Assembly (NCBI GenBank): GCA_037176885.1
Contig: JAWWNJ010000006.1
Span: forward strand, 2,790,001-2,854,000
Origin: Favolaschia claudopus
Lineage: Eukaryota; Basidiomycota; Agaricomycetes; Agaricales; Mycenaceae
Direction of reading: 5' to 3'
DNA length: 64,000 nucleotides
Below, one piece after another: positions 47,551 through 63,232 of the stretch; positions within the stretch are counted from its first letter, which is position 1; each line of letters begins with the position of its first letter. Position numbers and translations under genes: made by a program. The notes beneath the pieces are model-generated. The model did no database searches. It saw only the letters and a program-made list of their open reading frames with translations, and was not told where the DNA came from.

Positions 47551-50500
47551 TCTCGCGCCGTCGCGTTGGGCGCAGCATCAAGTATCCTGGCAGGAAGAAT
47601 GCTTCGATCGCAATTCGATCGCGACTGGTTATGGCAGTTGTATATGGCAACCCATTCAAACCGTCGATGACGTTGTGCCCCCCTCCTCCTGATTTTCATG
47701 CTCTCCACGTCGTACCACTTAAAGAGCTCATAGTCAAGGCGACCTATTCACAGTTCACACCACTACATGCCTGTCTCTACCTTGTCTGCGGCGGTCCATA
47801 TAACACCAGTGGTGTTGAAGACTTTCGCGAAACACAGCAAACGTCTAGCTAGCAAACGACACGAGGATCGCGAAGAGGAAGCTCAAGATGACATATTCTT
47901 CGACGAGTAAAACTCTACTTATTCTCCGTATGGATAGACCTAAGACGCATTCATAGAGCTTTTCATATCGTGAAGGCTTTCATAGAATTGGGAACGTTGA
48001 ACCGAGTTGAATCTCTGCAGAAATTGTGCGCGAAATTGTCTCGCCAATTTTGAAACACTCTTTGACATGCACAAGCTGCAATACACATGTCGTGGCTCCA
48101 TATTGGGCTGCAGTCGCGTCGATTTGCATACCACTTAGGTCGTGCAATGAGGCTGCGGATATTTTAATTGATTGGTTTGGTCCCGATGAAATTAAGGCTG
48201 TTGTCGGCGGGGAAAGATGGTGGCAGGTGCGAGGTATGGATGGAATCGACGCAGAGTGGATAACGCAGAAAGAATATCTGTCCCACCATACCCCGCCCAA
48301 TCCTCCCGATCGGAAACTGTCCGTCAACGAACAGATTGTTTTGAAAATGGAGAATCTAGAGAGAGTCATGGTAAGTGTTTCTATACAATTCTACAGCTGA
48401 TGTCTCATTAGATACGGTCCTTAGCTCTACGTTCACGGAGGTCCGTAACTCCATATTTTTGCAGACTGCGAGTAGCTCATTCGAGTATCAGGCGGATATT
48501 TCTGGGGATCTATAAGTGCGTCAATAGCCTCCGTCGTTACACATACATTGATTCGGCGAACAGACACACACAGATATCAACTCATTCGTTATGGTAATCT
48601 CGCTATCGGTGGTTCTAGGAATAGCTCACCCAACAATTCTTTCAGCTCGGAAGATTAAAGGGAAAGTTTTCGCTGTTAATTACAGGCAAGGAGAAAAAAA
48701 CACTCTGCCGTCCAAAATTCACCTTCATACAGGAAAGCTCCTCAATATCCGTGGCCTTGTCCACTACACGACGTACTTGCCGCGTGTATGGCGAGTAGCT
48801 CGATCCACATATTCCAAAACTCACTGTATACAGATCTTTATCTAATAAGGCCTCCCCCAAACGCCATGCACAAAGCCATTCCGCCATCGAAGATCGTGCT
48901 TGCAGGTAATATGCCCTTTGTCGAAGTCGAATGCTTTTTGGTTAACGTCTGTAGGTGATTCCGCTGGCGGTGGCCTGTGTGTGTCCACTCTTGCCATCAT
49001 CCGAGACATGGGACTCCCGCTGCCTGCTGGAGCTGTTCTAATTTCGCCTTGGGTTGACCTCACCCATTCCTTCCCCAGCGTCATGGAGAACACCAATACA
49101 GTGCGTGGGATTCCTGAGACTTCAACTAAATCTCACTATGGATTCTCCCTTAGGATATCATACCTCAGCATGGATTTCTTGCCAAGCCGAGTACATTGTG
49201 GCCTGTCGACCCTCTGCCGAAGGACAAGGGACGCGTTACCCCTACGAAGGACACACCACCCCCAGATCCCGGACATGCAGACACACTGAAACCGACAGAA
49301 GCTCGTATGAAGAAGGAGTCGATGGATCAACCCACCCAGGACTCGCAAGCTGACGAGGAGGATGACTATGACATTGAGAACTGGGAGCCTAAGCCGCCCA
49401 AGGTGTTGATGAACGATCGCAATGCAACTCCTTTGGAATTGAATGGACAAATACAACTTTATGCCACGACCGAGTGGGTTCCCGCGTGCCTCTTGGGGAC
49501 ATCTCGAAAACGTCTGACTTAGTAATACAGGCAGTTGACTCACCCGTTGGTGTCTCCCATCCTGCAAGGTTCCTTGGGCAACCTCCCACCAATGTATATT
49601 CTGGCCGGTAACGACGAGGTGCTCAGGGACGAAATCATATATCTTGCACATCGTGCAGCCTATCCAGAGAAATACCCCGTTCGGAAAGGCATCCTTCGGA
49701 GTGCAAGGAGGCAGAGAGAGACGGCCGAGCGATTTACTGAGCCCACCAAGGTGGGTATTCTGGCTTTATATTCGTGCATCTTATTCACGGTGTGTATCAG
49801 GTCCATCTCCAAGTTTTCGATGGTCCGTTTTTCCACTTGTTCGTTTTACACGCCCTGAGCTTTCGCAGACATGTGTCATGTTTTGACGGTCTTCACGTTC
49901 ACCGAAAGCGTGAGTTGCCTCGTCAACACTGCTGCTTTGTAAGTGAAGCGTTCTTCCAGGCAAAGCATGCATACCGGTCTATCGCCGCTTTCACCAAACA
50001 CGTCACTGACCAGGACGAGGACTTTCTTGCAAAAAATCCCTTCCCAGAACTTCATCGGCCTCTATCGAACGAGACAATCGCGGGGGATCAGACGAATACC
50101 GCCAATAGTGAGGCGCAATCGCCGAAGGCAGGGTCGCCTTCCGGTTCGACTGAAACTCAAGTCGTAGATGAGAAAAGGGAGGTTGAGATACAGTCGGCCG
50201 TAGAAAACGCGGAAGAGAAGGGCGAAGAAGAGCTCCGAATGATACGGGAGCGAGTCAGTATCAAGGGTGCGCCACGACCATTGGAGCCTCAAGAGGAACT
50301 GTCCATGCTTCAGCTGGATCCTTCGGAGATAGGGATCATCAAGGAGGGGCCTACGCTTCGGTGGTTTCAGGGTCAAGAGGAGTGGGACAAGAAATACAAA
50401 AAGAGCGCACAGAAGGCAATTCGTCAGAGGCAGCAAAACGAGAAGAAGGCTCTGAAGCTCATTGAAAATGCGCGGGATCAAGGGCTTGCTCTCGTCCATG

Positions 50501-51117
50501 AAAGCAGTACAGCACTTGCCCCCGTCGACTCGGATTCGTCTGCTCATTCGACCGATGGAGTGATTCAAGAGGAGCGCAGGTGGGGTCCGTTAGATTTGGA
50601 CGACGAAAATCCTCCCCCCTCTGCGATCGCCAAGCGCCGAGACACGGTGAGTAAAATGACATTCCCGTCCCGTTGATCGGTCAATGACGAACAATATACC
50701 AGCCCGACGCGCTTGCTCTTCTGAAGAAGCACATCTACCACACCGCTCCAGCAACCCACCGTATCGTACCGAAGTTGAAGCTCGGCGACGCGATCAGAGC
50801 TGCGTTTGACCCCAACGACGATCCCAACAAACCACCGAAGCAATCCGTGGCTGAGGCACAAGTATCGACGAGTTTGGTACCGGAGTCGTTGCACGGCATG
50901 CGGATCTGGGATGTTCTGGTTGGGTACGATTTCAGCTTGCCTTTGGGTTCGAATTGCTCATTCCTTGCAGATATTTCATGCGCAAGAGTACCGAAAAGGC
51001 GACAAATGGGAAACACGCGATCAAAGAGGTGGTGGGAGGATCGTAACTTTCTTTATTAATTGGGGATTATTCTATAGACTATATACAACATTGGACCTTT
51101 TACATAGGACGTACTAG
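47551..51117 (+). CDS. HSL-family alpha/beta-hydrolase with long charged C-terminal extension
   Basis: Esterase of the alpha/beta-hydrolase fold-3 group. Spliced motifs: the oxyanion block LYVHGGGYFWGS (across the intron at about 48440), GDSAGGG (across the intron near 48917-48954), [13 protein letters not shown], the Asp region [17 protein letters not shown] and the His in [12 protein letters not shown]. After the hydrolase (about 49950 on) comes a ~370-residue region rich in Glu, Lys and Gln, then a conserved-looking tail ([29 protein letters not shown]). The 5' end is unresolved: frames at 47551-47680 ([16 protein letters not shown]) and 47700-47910 look coding but cannot be joined with confidence, so the start coordinate is approximate. 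Divergent from the RTA1-like gene. Confidence 0.75.
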
Positions 51118-51372
51118 TTTTTGTATCACTTCACTTAGAGCATCGTCTACCCATAATTAATTGCGCGGGTGCAGTCGGAAACCCCGCCGCTAATAGTCGT
51201 GGGAACATTTACCTAAGTTCGGAAGCGAATAAATTCAAAAAGCCTTCTCTCGCCACCTGGCCTCCCAGCTCTTTCTTCCCCTTCATCCTTGTGAGGATTC
51301 TTATGTTTCTATACCTGACTCTTGTGTTCATCTAATACCTTGTCTAGTTCTTTCAGATCCTTATTGTTCGAC

Positions 51373-53190
51373 ATGCGTGAAGTCATCTCGATACACGTTG
51401 GGCAGGCTGGTGTTCAGATCGGTAACGCTTGCTGTGAGTGTCTGCGACGTGTTTCTCGCCCCAAACCCATACGATGGCTCGATTTGCATTGAAAAACGCG
51501 TACCATTGGATGTACTGACCCGTCTTTGTTTGAATGAAGGGGAGCTTTACACCCTCGAGCACGGGTTAAGTGTACGCGCCGATTCTCTTTCTACAGCCTT
51601 CAGATTTTAATGTTCATTTAGCCTGATGGTCGGGTTATGGAGGGATCTCCATCGGCGTCCGATGGTGGATTCTCGACTTTCTTCTCGGAGACGGGGTCGG
51701 GTAAACACGTTCCCCGCTCCCTTTACGTTGATCTCGAGCCTGGTGTCATCGACGGCGTCAAGACTGGTCCTTATCGGTCGCTGTTCCACCCTGAGACCAT
51801 GATCACGGGCAAGGAGGATGCTGCCAACAACTGTGAGTACCTAGTCGTCTTTATCTCTGTTCCATTCTTGACTCGAGACAATTCAAGACGCTCGTGGTCA
51901 TTACACTGTTGGCAAGGAGCTCATCGACCCGGTTCTCGATAAGGTCCGCCGTCTTTCCGACAACTGCTCTGGGCTTCAAGGCTTCTTTGTCTTCCACTCC
52001 TTCGGCGGTGGAACTGGCTCTGGCTTCGGTGCCCTCCTTCTCGAGCGTCTTTCCACCGACTACGGCAAGAAGTCGAAGCTTGAGTTCTGCGTCTACCCCG
52101 CGCCCCAGCTGTCGAGTTCCGTCGTCGAGCCTTACAACTCCGTCCTCACAACCCACACAACCCTCGAACACTCCGACTGCTCGTTCATGGTGAGTTGCCT
52201 TACCTTGGTCAATGAATATTGCTAAATTCATATTCGGAACAGGTTGACAATCAGGCAATTTACGATATCTGCAAAAAGAACCTCGGCGTCGTCTCTCCCA
52301 GCTTCCAGAATCTGAACAGGCTGATTGCTCAAGTTGTTTCTTCGATTACTGCGTCTTTGCGTTTTGATGGCTCTCTTAACGTCGATCTGAATGAATTCCA
52401 AACCAACTTGGTCCCGTAAGCAACTGCGGTATCTTGTTATTCTGACATCTCACATGCTTATAGGTTCCCCCGCATTCACTTCCCTCTTGCAACTCTCGCT
52501 CCCATCATTTCCTCCGAGAAGGCCAATCACGAACAAAACTCGGTTGCCGAAATGACATTCTCATGCTTTGAGCCCGGCAACCAGATGGTCAAGTGCGATC
52601 CTCGTGAAGGAAAATATAGTGAGTACCTGCGATTGTTTCCACTTTCTACGTGGTGCTGAGCATGGCTCCCCAGTGGCATGTGCGTTACTTTTCCGTGGAG
52701 ACGTCGTCCCCAAGGACGTCAGTGCCGCCGTCGCTGTTATCAAGACCAAACGCACTATCCAATTCGTCGACTGGTGTCCCACTGGCTTCAAACTCGGCAT
52801 CTGCAACGAGCCTCCGTCGTACGTCCCCGGCGGTGACCTCGCCAAGGTTACGCGCAGTGTTTGTATGCTGTCGAACACGACGGCGATCTCAGCTGCCTGG
52901 GGCCGTCTCGACCACAAATTCGACCTGCTGTACTCGAAGCGTGTTTTCGTTCATTGGTATGTTGGTGAGGGTATGGAGGAGGTATGTGTTTCGATCCCAT
53001 TTCCTTCGATTCTTGACTGACTCTTCCACACGAACAGGGTGAATTCTCCGAGGCTCGTGAGGATCTCGCTGCTTTGGAGAAAGATTACGAAGAAGTTGGG
53101 GTGGACACGAACGACCTTGGTGCGTTTACATGATCCTCGTTGCGTTGTTTTCTAACTGTCTGTGTAGAAGGTGCTGGTGAGGAGTACTGA
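51373..53190 (+). CDS. TUB1: Alpha-tubulin, copy 1
   Basis: Alpha subunit of microtubules. Start [23 protein letters not shown]-binding loop [15 protein letters not shown]; the Glu of [14 protein letters not shown] that activates beta-tubulin GTPase is present; [12 protein letters not shown] and the C-terminus [17 protein letters not shown] end in tyrosine. The loop that carries acetylatable Lys40 in animals is replaced by [12 protein letters not shown]. Introns sit at the same places as in copy 2 near the ends, but copy 1 has one in the KYMAC Met codon (52619-52673) that copy 2 lacks. Copy 1 differs from copy 2 at many conservative sites, for example LAPIISSEK versus YAPLLSAEK. Confidence 0.96.
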
Positions 53191-53532
53191 TGTTTCGGAC
53201 GCGACGATGATTTTTCTCCTCTCCTCTTCTGATATCTTACATCGCACTATACCTTTGCTGCACTCGCACTTGGAACCCAATCTTCAATAGCAAATGAACA
53301 CTGTTTTGGCATCATGCACAGTTTTCGGAAGCTCTTCCGAATCCGGGACGAAATGTTTCGCTGTTTTGCCTTTTTGGGATTGACAGCTTGCCAAGCTCTT
53401 TTTTAAGCGCCCAACGCCGGAGAACGCCGGCCACCGAACTTCGGGTCGCACGAGTATCGCAGTTGCCTGTGAAGACTCTTCGCACGACCAGGTTCCCTCT
53501 TGTTATTGGAGTTCAAACCAGCGTACAACTCT
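53191..53532. other. Intergenic, 342 bp
   Basis: 3' flank of alpha-tubulin copy 1. Nothing recognisable was seen. Confidence 0.5.
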
Positions 53533-53652
53533 TGAATGTCTCGATTCACTTGGTCAAGCTGGTGCTCAGATCGGCAATGCTTGTTGTGAGTAACATATAC
53601 CGGCTCTGGAGATTGAGTGAAGCATACACCCCAGGGCACGGACTAAATGTAC
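53533..53652 (+). pseudogene. Decayed 5' fragment of a third alpha-tubulin copy
   Basis: The stretch from about 53533 aligns with the first two exons and intron 1 of the intact alpha-tubulin genes. GCTGGTGCTCAGATCGGCAA matches the codons for AGVQIGN, then TGCTTGTTGTGAGTA keeps the splice donor. A second block (ATACACCCCAGGGCACGGAC) matches YTLEHGL. One base is deleted after the CAC codon and no intact start codon aligns, so the frame is broken. No later exons were found. The alignment was made by eye. Confidence 0.75.
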
Positions 53653-53957
53653 CTCGATCTCTCAGTCTGCTGTGGTCTTCGTATCTCAGCATTATTGAAC
53701 CGCAGAAGTTTTTTTCCGCTGCTGTCTACGCGCTAAAGAACACACGGATTGCAGATTCCGTGATCATGAATTTCGTGCCGATTATGATAGATGAGTACAG
53801 TTTGTAGCCATATGAACAACCGAGGAGAAAATGTATGTATGAGACATGCACGTATTGGAAAGCTGGATACATAAAAAGCACGAAGGTACAACGAAATCCG
53901 GATAGAGCTATAAACAAATAAAGTAGCAATAAATCTAGACCACGACGAAGTGAACGA

Positions 53958-56900
53958 TCAGAACTTCTCCCCAATTCGAGGCTTGAACGTGGAGAAAGAT
54001 TGAGACTCTTCAGGGACCGCATTCCCTGCGACCGACTCGCGATTGTGAAAGTAAGAACTCAGCACCGACATGTGCGCCGGCTGCGGCGGAGGAACCGGAA
54101 AGTCGGAGAGATTGGACATGCGAGAGATCGAGGACTCTGTCATGTAGCTACTACGCGTCGGATCGGCAGAGTTCGGAGGGTGAAGGCTGGAGACAGCCCG
54201 GGGCAAGGGAACATCGCCCTTGGGCTGGGGATCGGGCTCCCGAAGGTCCTCGACAAAGGAGAGCTGCCCCGTGAACGATGAGCGGTGTGTCGCGGAGATG
54301 GCTGGCGGCGTTGACACGGCTTCTACGCTTCCAACGCGGAACGGTTCTATAACAGAGTTGTTAAATAGATCCAAGTACCTGCAAAATCGCTCACCATGCT
54401 CGTCATCTCCGTGGTCCATCGACCCATGAATGCCCGGTGAGGATGCCCTTGAAGATACAACGTCTTCCGGAAGGTGGCTCGAAGGATGGAACGCAGACAT
54501 TGCCTCAGAAGACGGGTCTGACAGGATGGGGTCATCCATCGCACGCAACATCTCCGACCTCGAGTCTGCAAATATGAACGAGATATCATTTTCGGTTGGG
54601 AACCGCCCCGAAAAGCGACTGATGCTCGACTCTGTATCCATACTTTGACCGCGAATCGCACGCAACTCTTCGAATTCCTGGCTCAATTGCCGAGCCAGGC
54701 TCGTGAGCCCGCTTCCGGTCCGAGTACGCTGTGTCCGCGATGTTGACGCGAGATCCCATGTTATGCTGGGTCGACCAGAAACCGGACGACTGAGGTTGTT
54801 CAAGACTTCATCGGTGAGGTTCGGTTTGTAAAAGAGGTCACGGAATTCGTCAAGGTCGTCAACACTTCCTACCGGCGGGGGTGAACGAGGAGGAGAGGAC
54901 GCTTCGGAATGCTGAAATGGCGAGGAACTCGAATCCGATGGCTGATGTACAGGGAGCGGGGGTGTTGGCGGCGTAAGTCGATGCTGACTGATCATCGTGG
55001 GGTCTACAGGCGAAGAGGCGGCCGTGTGGTTGGTCGACTTTGATGCACCGGATTTCTTGGGCGTCGTGTAAGCGGGGCGCACCATGTTTTCATACTGCAC
55101 AGGCTTTCGATGAATCCGATACGGATGAGCCTCGAGAGCAGCAGCCTCGCCGTCGTCAGCCCATTCTTCATCCGGCGTCGGTTCATCATTGAAAATGACA
55201 GGTTGCTCCTCACTCGTTCCATGACCACTGTCTCGCTGACTGTACTCCTCTTCCACAGCATGCGCCAATGTCTCTCCGAGCCCAACGGTGTCAAGAATCG
55301 TCACCGTCGACTTCCGATGCTGACCGTAGGGAGCATATTCTTCCCGCTCATCCCCCTGTGCTTCGGGAGACGTGCTACGTTCCGACAAGAACGGCGAATA
55401 CAGGAGCTCGCCTGGCAAAATCTCGCGAACGACGCCAGGTGAGAGCTGTGCCCACATCTTTGACTGCGGCGGGACATCGCTATTAGCATGCGGTACGATC
55501 TGGTACGAGTCTCGCCGTGAAGCTGGCGTCGCGTACGGGTGGTAGGTAAGCGACGCCTGCGGCGGCAAGCGGTGGCGTGCAGAAAAGTCGTTTGGATCTG
55601 GGTGGACGACTGGGGTTGCAAGATGAGGACCGGCATAGTCGGCACCCTTTGCCACAGGAGCAGGGTTATGGTAGGGGTACGATATCCCACCTTGCGCATA
55701 AGGATGACTCGGAAGATGTATCGAAGAGCGTTCCGAGCTGGTGTCGTTAAGCGGAGGCGTAGAGATCGCGATACCCATGCGAGCGTCACTTGTGGCAGAT
55801 GGCACAGGCGAGACGCCGTTTCGCGGCGACAGGGCGCCGAGCGGGCCATTCATATCGACTGTCGCTTGTGCGGGGTCTGCGAGGCGTATGACCTTGGTCC
55901 CTCCGCCACGAATAGCGTTGTCCAGAAGAATGCCTACCCTCTCCTCAGCGGGAGAAAGGTTATCATCGTAGCAGATCGCCGTTGCCTTCTTGAAGGCCGT
56001 CCGAGTCCAACTGTCATTCCTCGAATGCCCATTCGACTGCGATAGCGAGGTCTTGCTGGTGGTTTTCACGAGCGAATTCGAGTGCGAATGTGACGTCCGC
56101 GACTGGAAAGTTGATGTGCCGTAGGTGTTGGTATTCGTCCCGCTCTGGCTCGCCGTCCGCGTGTGCGTCCGTTTGGGAAGGACGGGAATTACGTCCTGAT
56201 TGCCAACGATCGACCGAGCAGCAAGATACTCCACGTTACCTCCCCGCCCTGGCTTGCCCCGTTGCGTCAACGACTTGGCCCGTGCACGCGAGAGACTCCG
56301 AGCGCGCGTATTCGCAAACGACCCGGTCGCCTGCATCTGCCATTTTTTCCGTTGATGTTCCAGTATTTGCCCTTCTTCGAGAACTCTAAATGATGTAAGG
56401 TCAGAATATGCCCACCGTCAAGGCAGGAACAACGGCACCTAGCCAATGAAGGCACTGGACTGGGCAGCGCAAGGTCATCCCACGCGAAGCTCTTTGGCCG
56501 TGGAGGTCGCTCCGTCTGCGTCGGTAACGAAAGCTGAGGGGGCGGAGCCGCGACCGATGGATGCACGTCGTGCGGGATTGGAGTCCCTCTGAACACCATC
56601 TCATCTGCCCGTGCCTTACCCGCTTTTACCTCCGCATTGCTCCTAAGACTGGCTAAACTGCGTGAATGGGCTAACACCCGTGACGCCACCCCCTCGGGAC
56701 GGTCTGGATTTTGCTGGCCGCTGAAACCGCCAAAGATAGGCGATCCCGGAGGGCTGACGATGCGGTTGCGGATGGCCTGCTGTGCGTCCTCGAGCTTGAG
56801 ACGTGGACGAGGGAGCATCACCGCGTCGCACCACGTCTCAGCACTCAGCCATCGGTCCTTACCCTTGGGCAAGCTAGGGGAGAGCGGCGACTTCTTCGGG

Positions 56901-57967
56901 CGCTGAAAGGGCGAGCGAGAGGCCTCGCGGAGGTTGGGAGTGGATGTATAGTTTTTTAGTGTGCGGAGTATGCCCGAGGGAGGTTCTTGGGGCTGAGATG
57001 AAGGGAACGCTTGTCGTTGGATCGGTTGAGACGTGGTGAATTTGAGTCTCGGAGATGTGATGGGGGCAGTTGCAGGTGGGTCGGAGAAATCGCGTTGAGG
57101 TTGATTGTAGGCGTACGGGTGTAGGTTCGGAGGAGACTCATGGAGTGGGCTACTCAAGGTCCCAAATTGAGCAGCTGCCGGTGTGTAGTTGTAATACGAC
57201 TGGAATTGGTCGCCTTCTTGTGAAGTGTAGCTAGCAGTTTGATGTCGATCGGAGGAGACACTTAGGATGGAAGGTGGACCCGAACTAGGTCGTGGTGGCT
57301 CCATAGTGAACCCGCGAGTATACGCAGCCGCGGGGGAACTACTCGCGGGAGGACTAATCGGCAGGGCGACCTTGGCAGGCGATATGGGCATTTTCCGTTG
57401 ACCAAAAGCGAAGATACTGGCCAGACTGCTGCGTTTTGGCGGTGCAATCTCTCGGGAAATCCGTAATGGAGGTGCCGGAGACTCGCCCACCCCTCCCGCC
57501 GCGTCGAGGTTAATGTACGAGGGGACGGGAGGACGGACGACATTAGCGTGTTGGGAGGGTTTGCGCAATACACTAGCAGCGACACTAGAGCGATGTGGGT
57601 CAACCGTTCCGGATGAAACGGTGCGTCCGGAGATCCCTGAGTGAGTTCTAGCCCGTGGACGGCTTTTGCGGTCGTCCTCATCTGGCCAGGGGTATTGGCC
57701 TTCCCCGGGAGGGACATATCGCTGGTGCAGCTCTTGTATCATGTTATTGCCATCATCGTCGTATAAAGGATCGCCCCAACTGTCGCGATTGCGCGTCTTC
57801 CGAGCTAATGGCGGCGGTTCCTCGTACGGGCCGTTGTATGGGATGTAGTCATCGTCTCCAGCTGCCCGCCTAGAGGTGTTCCGATCGTGAGGCGACGGGA
57901 TTGAAGCACCCTTCGCAACAAGAGACAACCTGGAGAATGGGCCGGAGGTTTGCGTCCTTGTGGTCAT
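53958..57967 (-). CDS. Large Ser/Pro-rich, largely disordered protein of unknown function
   Basis: Three exons (57967-56439, 56385-54395, 54346-53958) join to 1302 aa in frame. Start ATG 57965-57967 (MTTRTQTSGPFSRLSL); the open frame upstream begins with GTG. Most of the protein is low-complexity Ser/Pro/Arg/Gln. A few blocks look conserved: DRWLSAETWCDAVMLPRPRL, LEEGQILEHQRKKWQM, WTRTAFKKATAICYDDNLSP, TVTILDTVGLGETLAHAVEE and LDEFRDLFYKPNLTDEVL. No catalytic domain recognised. It may be a scaffold or polarity-type protein, which is speculative. The intron 54347-54394 is 48 nt and stop-free. It is nested between the two alpha-tubulin genes, on the opposite strand. Confidence 0.8.
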
Positions 57968-61171
<3,204 letters not shown>

Positions 61172-61979
61172 ATTCGTGATTCCTAGAAGCGTGTGCTTGG
61201 GAGTTGTGGAATATTTGTGGCTCCCTCGTATCTTGTCAAAAATACCCTTGGTTCTCGCAGCTCACTGTTACACGTACCCTCATTTGTGTCCTTCCCCATT
61301 GAACTCATGCCAGTAACGACTCTTTCTCTTGCTTCCGTATTCTAATCGATCAAAATTATTTTCTGCGGTGATATCTGTCCAGAACACTTTTATCTTGCTT
61401 GTTCTATTCTCGGTTTTCGGAAGGCAGGCAAGTCAAGCATGCATGTCAAGCATCCTGGGGCTTTCTACAGCGGAGTTGTGGGCGTTTGTATCGCCGCGTC
61501 ACACACGCGCCACAAGAACGCTCTTTTTCTTTCTCGATTTCATGCGCGACATGATATTGAGGTGTCTACTAAAGAAACTCGACAAATCTGCTTGATTTTT
61601 CCATGACCCTCAGATCTCAGAGCCCGAGTCAGAGAGCGATAGCCTTAGGTGGAGATTGGCAAAATTTCGGGACTACTACTAGGGTCTGGACGACCGTGAG
61701 CACGTTTTACGTCCAAAACATCCCTCGAGACCTCTCTCATCAAGCTATTTCGCTGCAGCACATCAAATAGTTTGGCGACATACGCCGCTTGCATGAAATC
61801 TCAAGCATATTGGTTGGCTCCATCTGTATTGAATGTCGAGAAGTGCAGAGGTCAAAGCAAATGGGGAACGCGAAATATCGAAGATCCAAACGCGTTGTGC
61901 AAATTCAGCCTTATTGTAACTTTGCAAGCAATGTTACTGTAGTAAAATCTATCCTCTAAATCTAAGTAGTGCATCCTTA
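61172..61979. other. Intergenic, 808 bp
   Basis: 3' flanks of alpha-tubulin copy 2 and the HAD phosphatase, which converge. One open frame (61329-61595) lacks coding resemblance. Nothing else was seen. Confidence 0.5.
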
Positions 61980-63048
61980 CTAGTCGTCTACGTGGACAGT
62001 GATGTCAACTCCATTATTAGTGAGTTTGAAAGTCACACTTGAAAGGCAGTCAGTAAAACTGAGAAGCGTTTTAGAGCACAACTTGATACCTGGACATATC
62101 CTGAACGAGAAAGTCAGGTTCGACGGCCTCTAGTTCCTGCCGACTATGTGTAGTCAGGAAGCCGATGGTTTTGCACCCAGCGGCCTTTCCGCTACGGACG
62201 CCAGAGGGTGCATCCTCGAACACGACGCCTACATTTCGTGAGTCAGTTGCGAGGCCAGTTTGCTAACATCTCTTGAAAAGCCCACAATTTTCTGGCTTGA
62301 CGCCGCATTTCTGTGCACCCTGAAGGTAAGGGTCGGGGCTATTTTAGGCAAGTGAGTAAAATTACTAGGGAACAAAAGAAATTCATACAAAGGCTTCCCT
62401 CGTTCGACATCCTCTGCAGTGACGAATACGTCCGGAACGGGTACCCCTGCAAGACTGAGCGCTCTCGACGCGTAATAACGCGTCGCGGACGTGCAGATCG
62501 CCCATGACGGCGATGGGAGCGCACGTGCGGAGGCAAGTTCGTCCATTGCGGCTTTTACGCCGGGGAGGAGAACGATGCCTGGGCGACCGTTCTGAGTCGA
62601 GGATGAGACGATGGCCTTTTCGAAGCGTTCCGCCTCTTTCTGAGAAGCACGGTCGACCACGAGTAAGCGACGTGACAGGCGGGACTGCGATAATAAACCG
62701 CAATGCGTGTGCATACCTCGAGCTCAACGGGGTCTGTGATGCCGCAATATTTGCGCAAGTTGTCTACGGTCCGAATACCATGAGATGCTACGAGGCCCGA
62801 TTGAGCAGGTGTCGGCGAAGAAATCATTGAGACCAACAGCTCAGAATCTCGATAACGTCGATGTGCGAGTATGTTTCGGCGAAAGTGTCCCAAGCGGCTT
62901 CTACAGCTGCCTTCGAATCGACGAGGGTCCCATCCATATCGAAGAGGCTTTACATAGAAATCGGTTCGAAGATTATCGACCCTCATCGGACAGAGTTATC
63001 GAGCTCGTTGACTTACATGGCGTCAACGTGGAAGGTAGTGGAGGGCAT
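61980..63048 (-). CDS. GPP1: HAD-family glycerol-3-phosphate phosphatase (GPP-like)
   Basis: Predicted to dephosphorylate glycerol-3-phosphate to glycerol in osmoadaptation and redox balance; related members act on 2-deoxyglucose-6-phosphate. Seven exons (63048-63017, 62947-62838, 62787-62717, 62639-62389, 62338-62286, 62228-62090, 62037-61980) join to 237 aa, family length. HAD motif I is LFDMDGTLVDS; motif II falls in WAICTSATRYYASRAL; DVFVTAEDVERGKP leads to motif III and VVFEDAPSGVRSGKAAGC is motif IV. The intron after exon 2 uses a GTTGGT donor (62832-62837). Cytosolic, no signal peptide. The precise substrate within this subfamily is inferred. Confidence 0.85.
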
Positions 63049-63232
63049 GGCTAGTTATGCACCTGGACAGGTAGTGGTAGAGGACAAGAAAGTCGGAAGG
63101 TTGAAATGCTGGGCTGAACATTTCGCCGCAACCGTCGGAGATTTTCATGGTTCGGATGTTCGGACAGAAAGCCGACACATATTGTCCCGATTAGGAAATT
63201 AGCATCATCCTCGCTGTTTGCCACGGTCTACC

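Noticed and set aside
51373..53190. Reading the tubulin genes as beta-tubulin
   Set aside because: The start [13 protein letters not shown], the catalytic Glu in NEFQTNLVP and the terminal tyrosine are alpha-tubulin features; beta-tubulin starts MREI with an HIQ motif.
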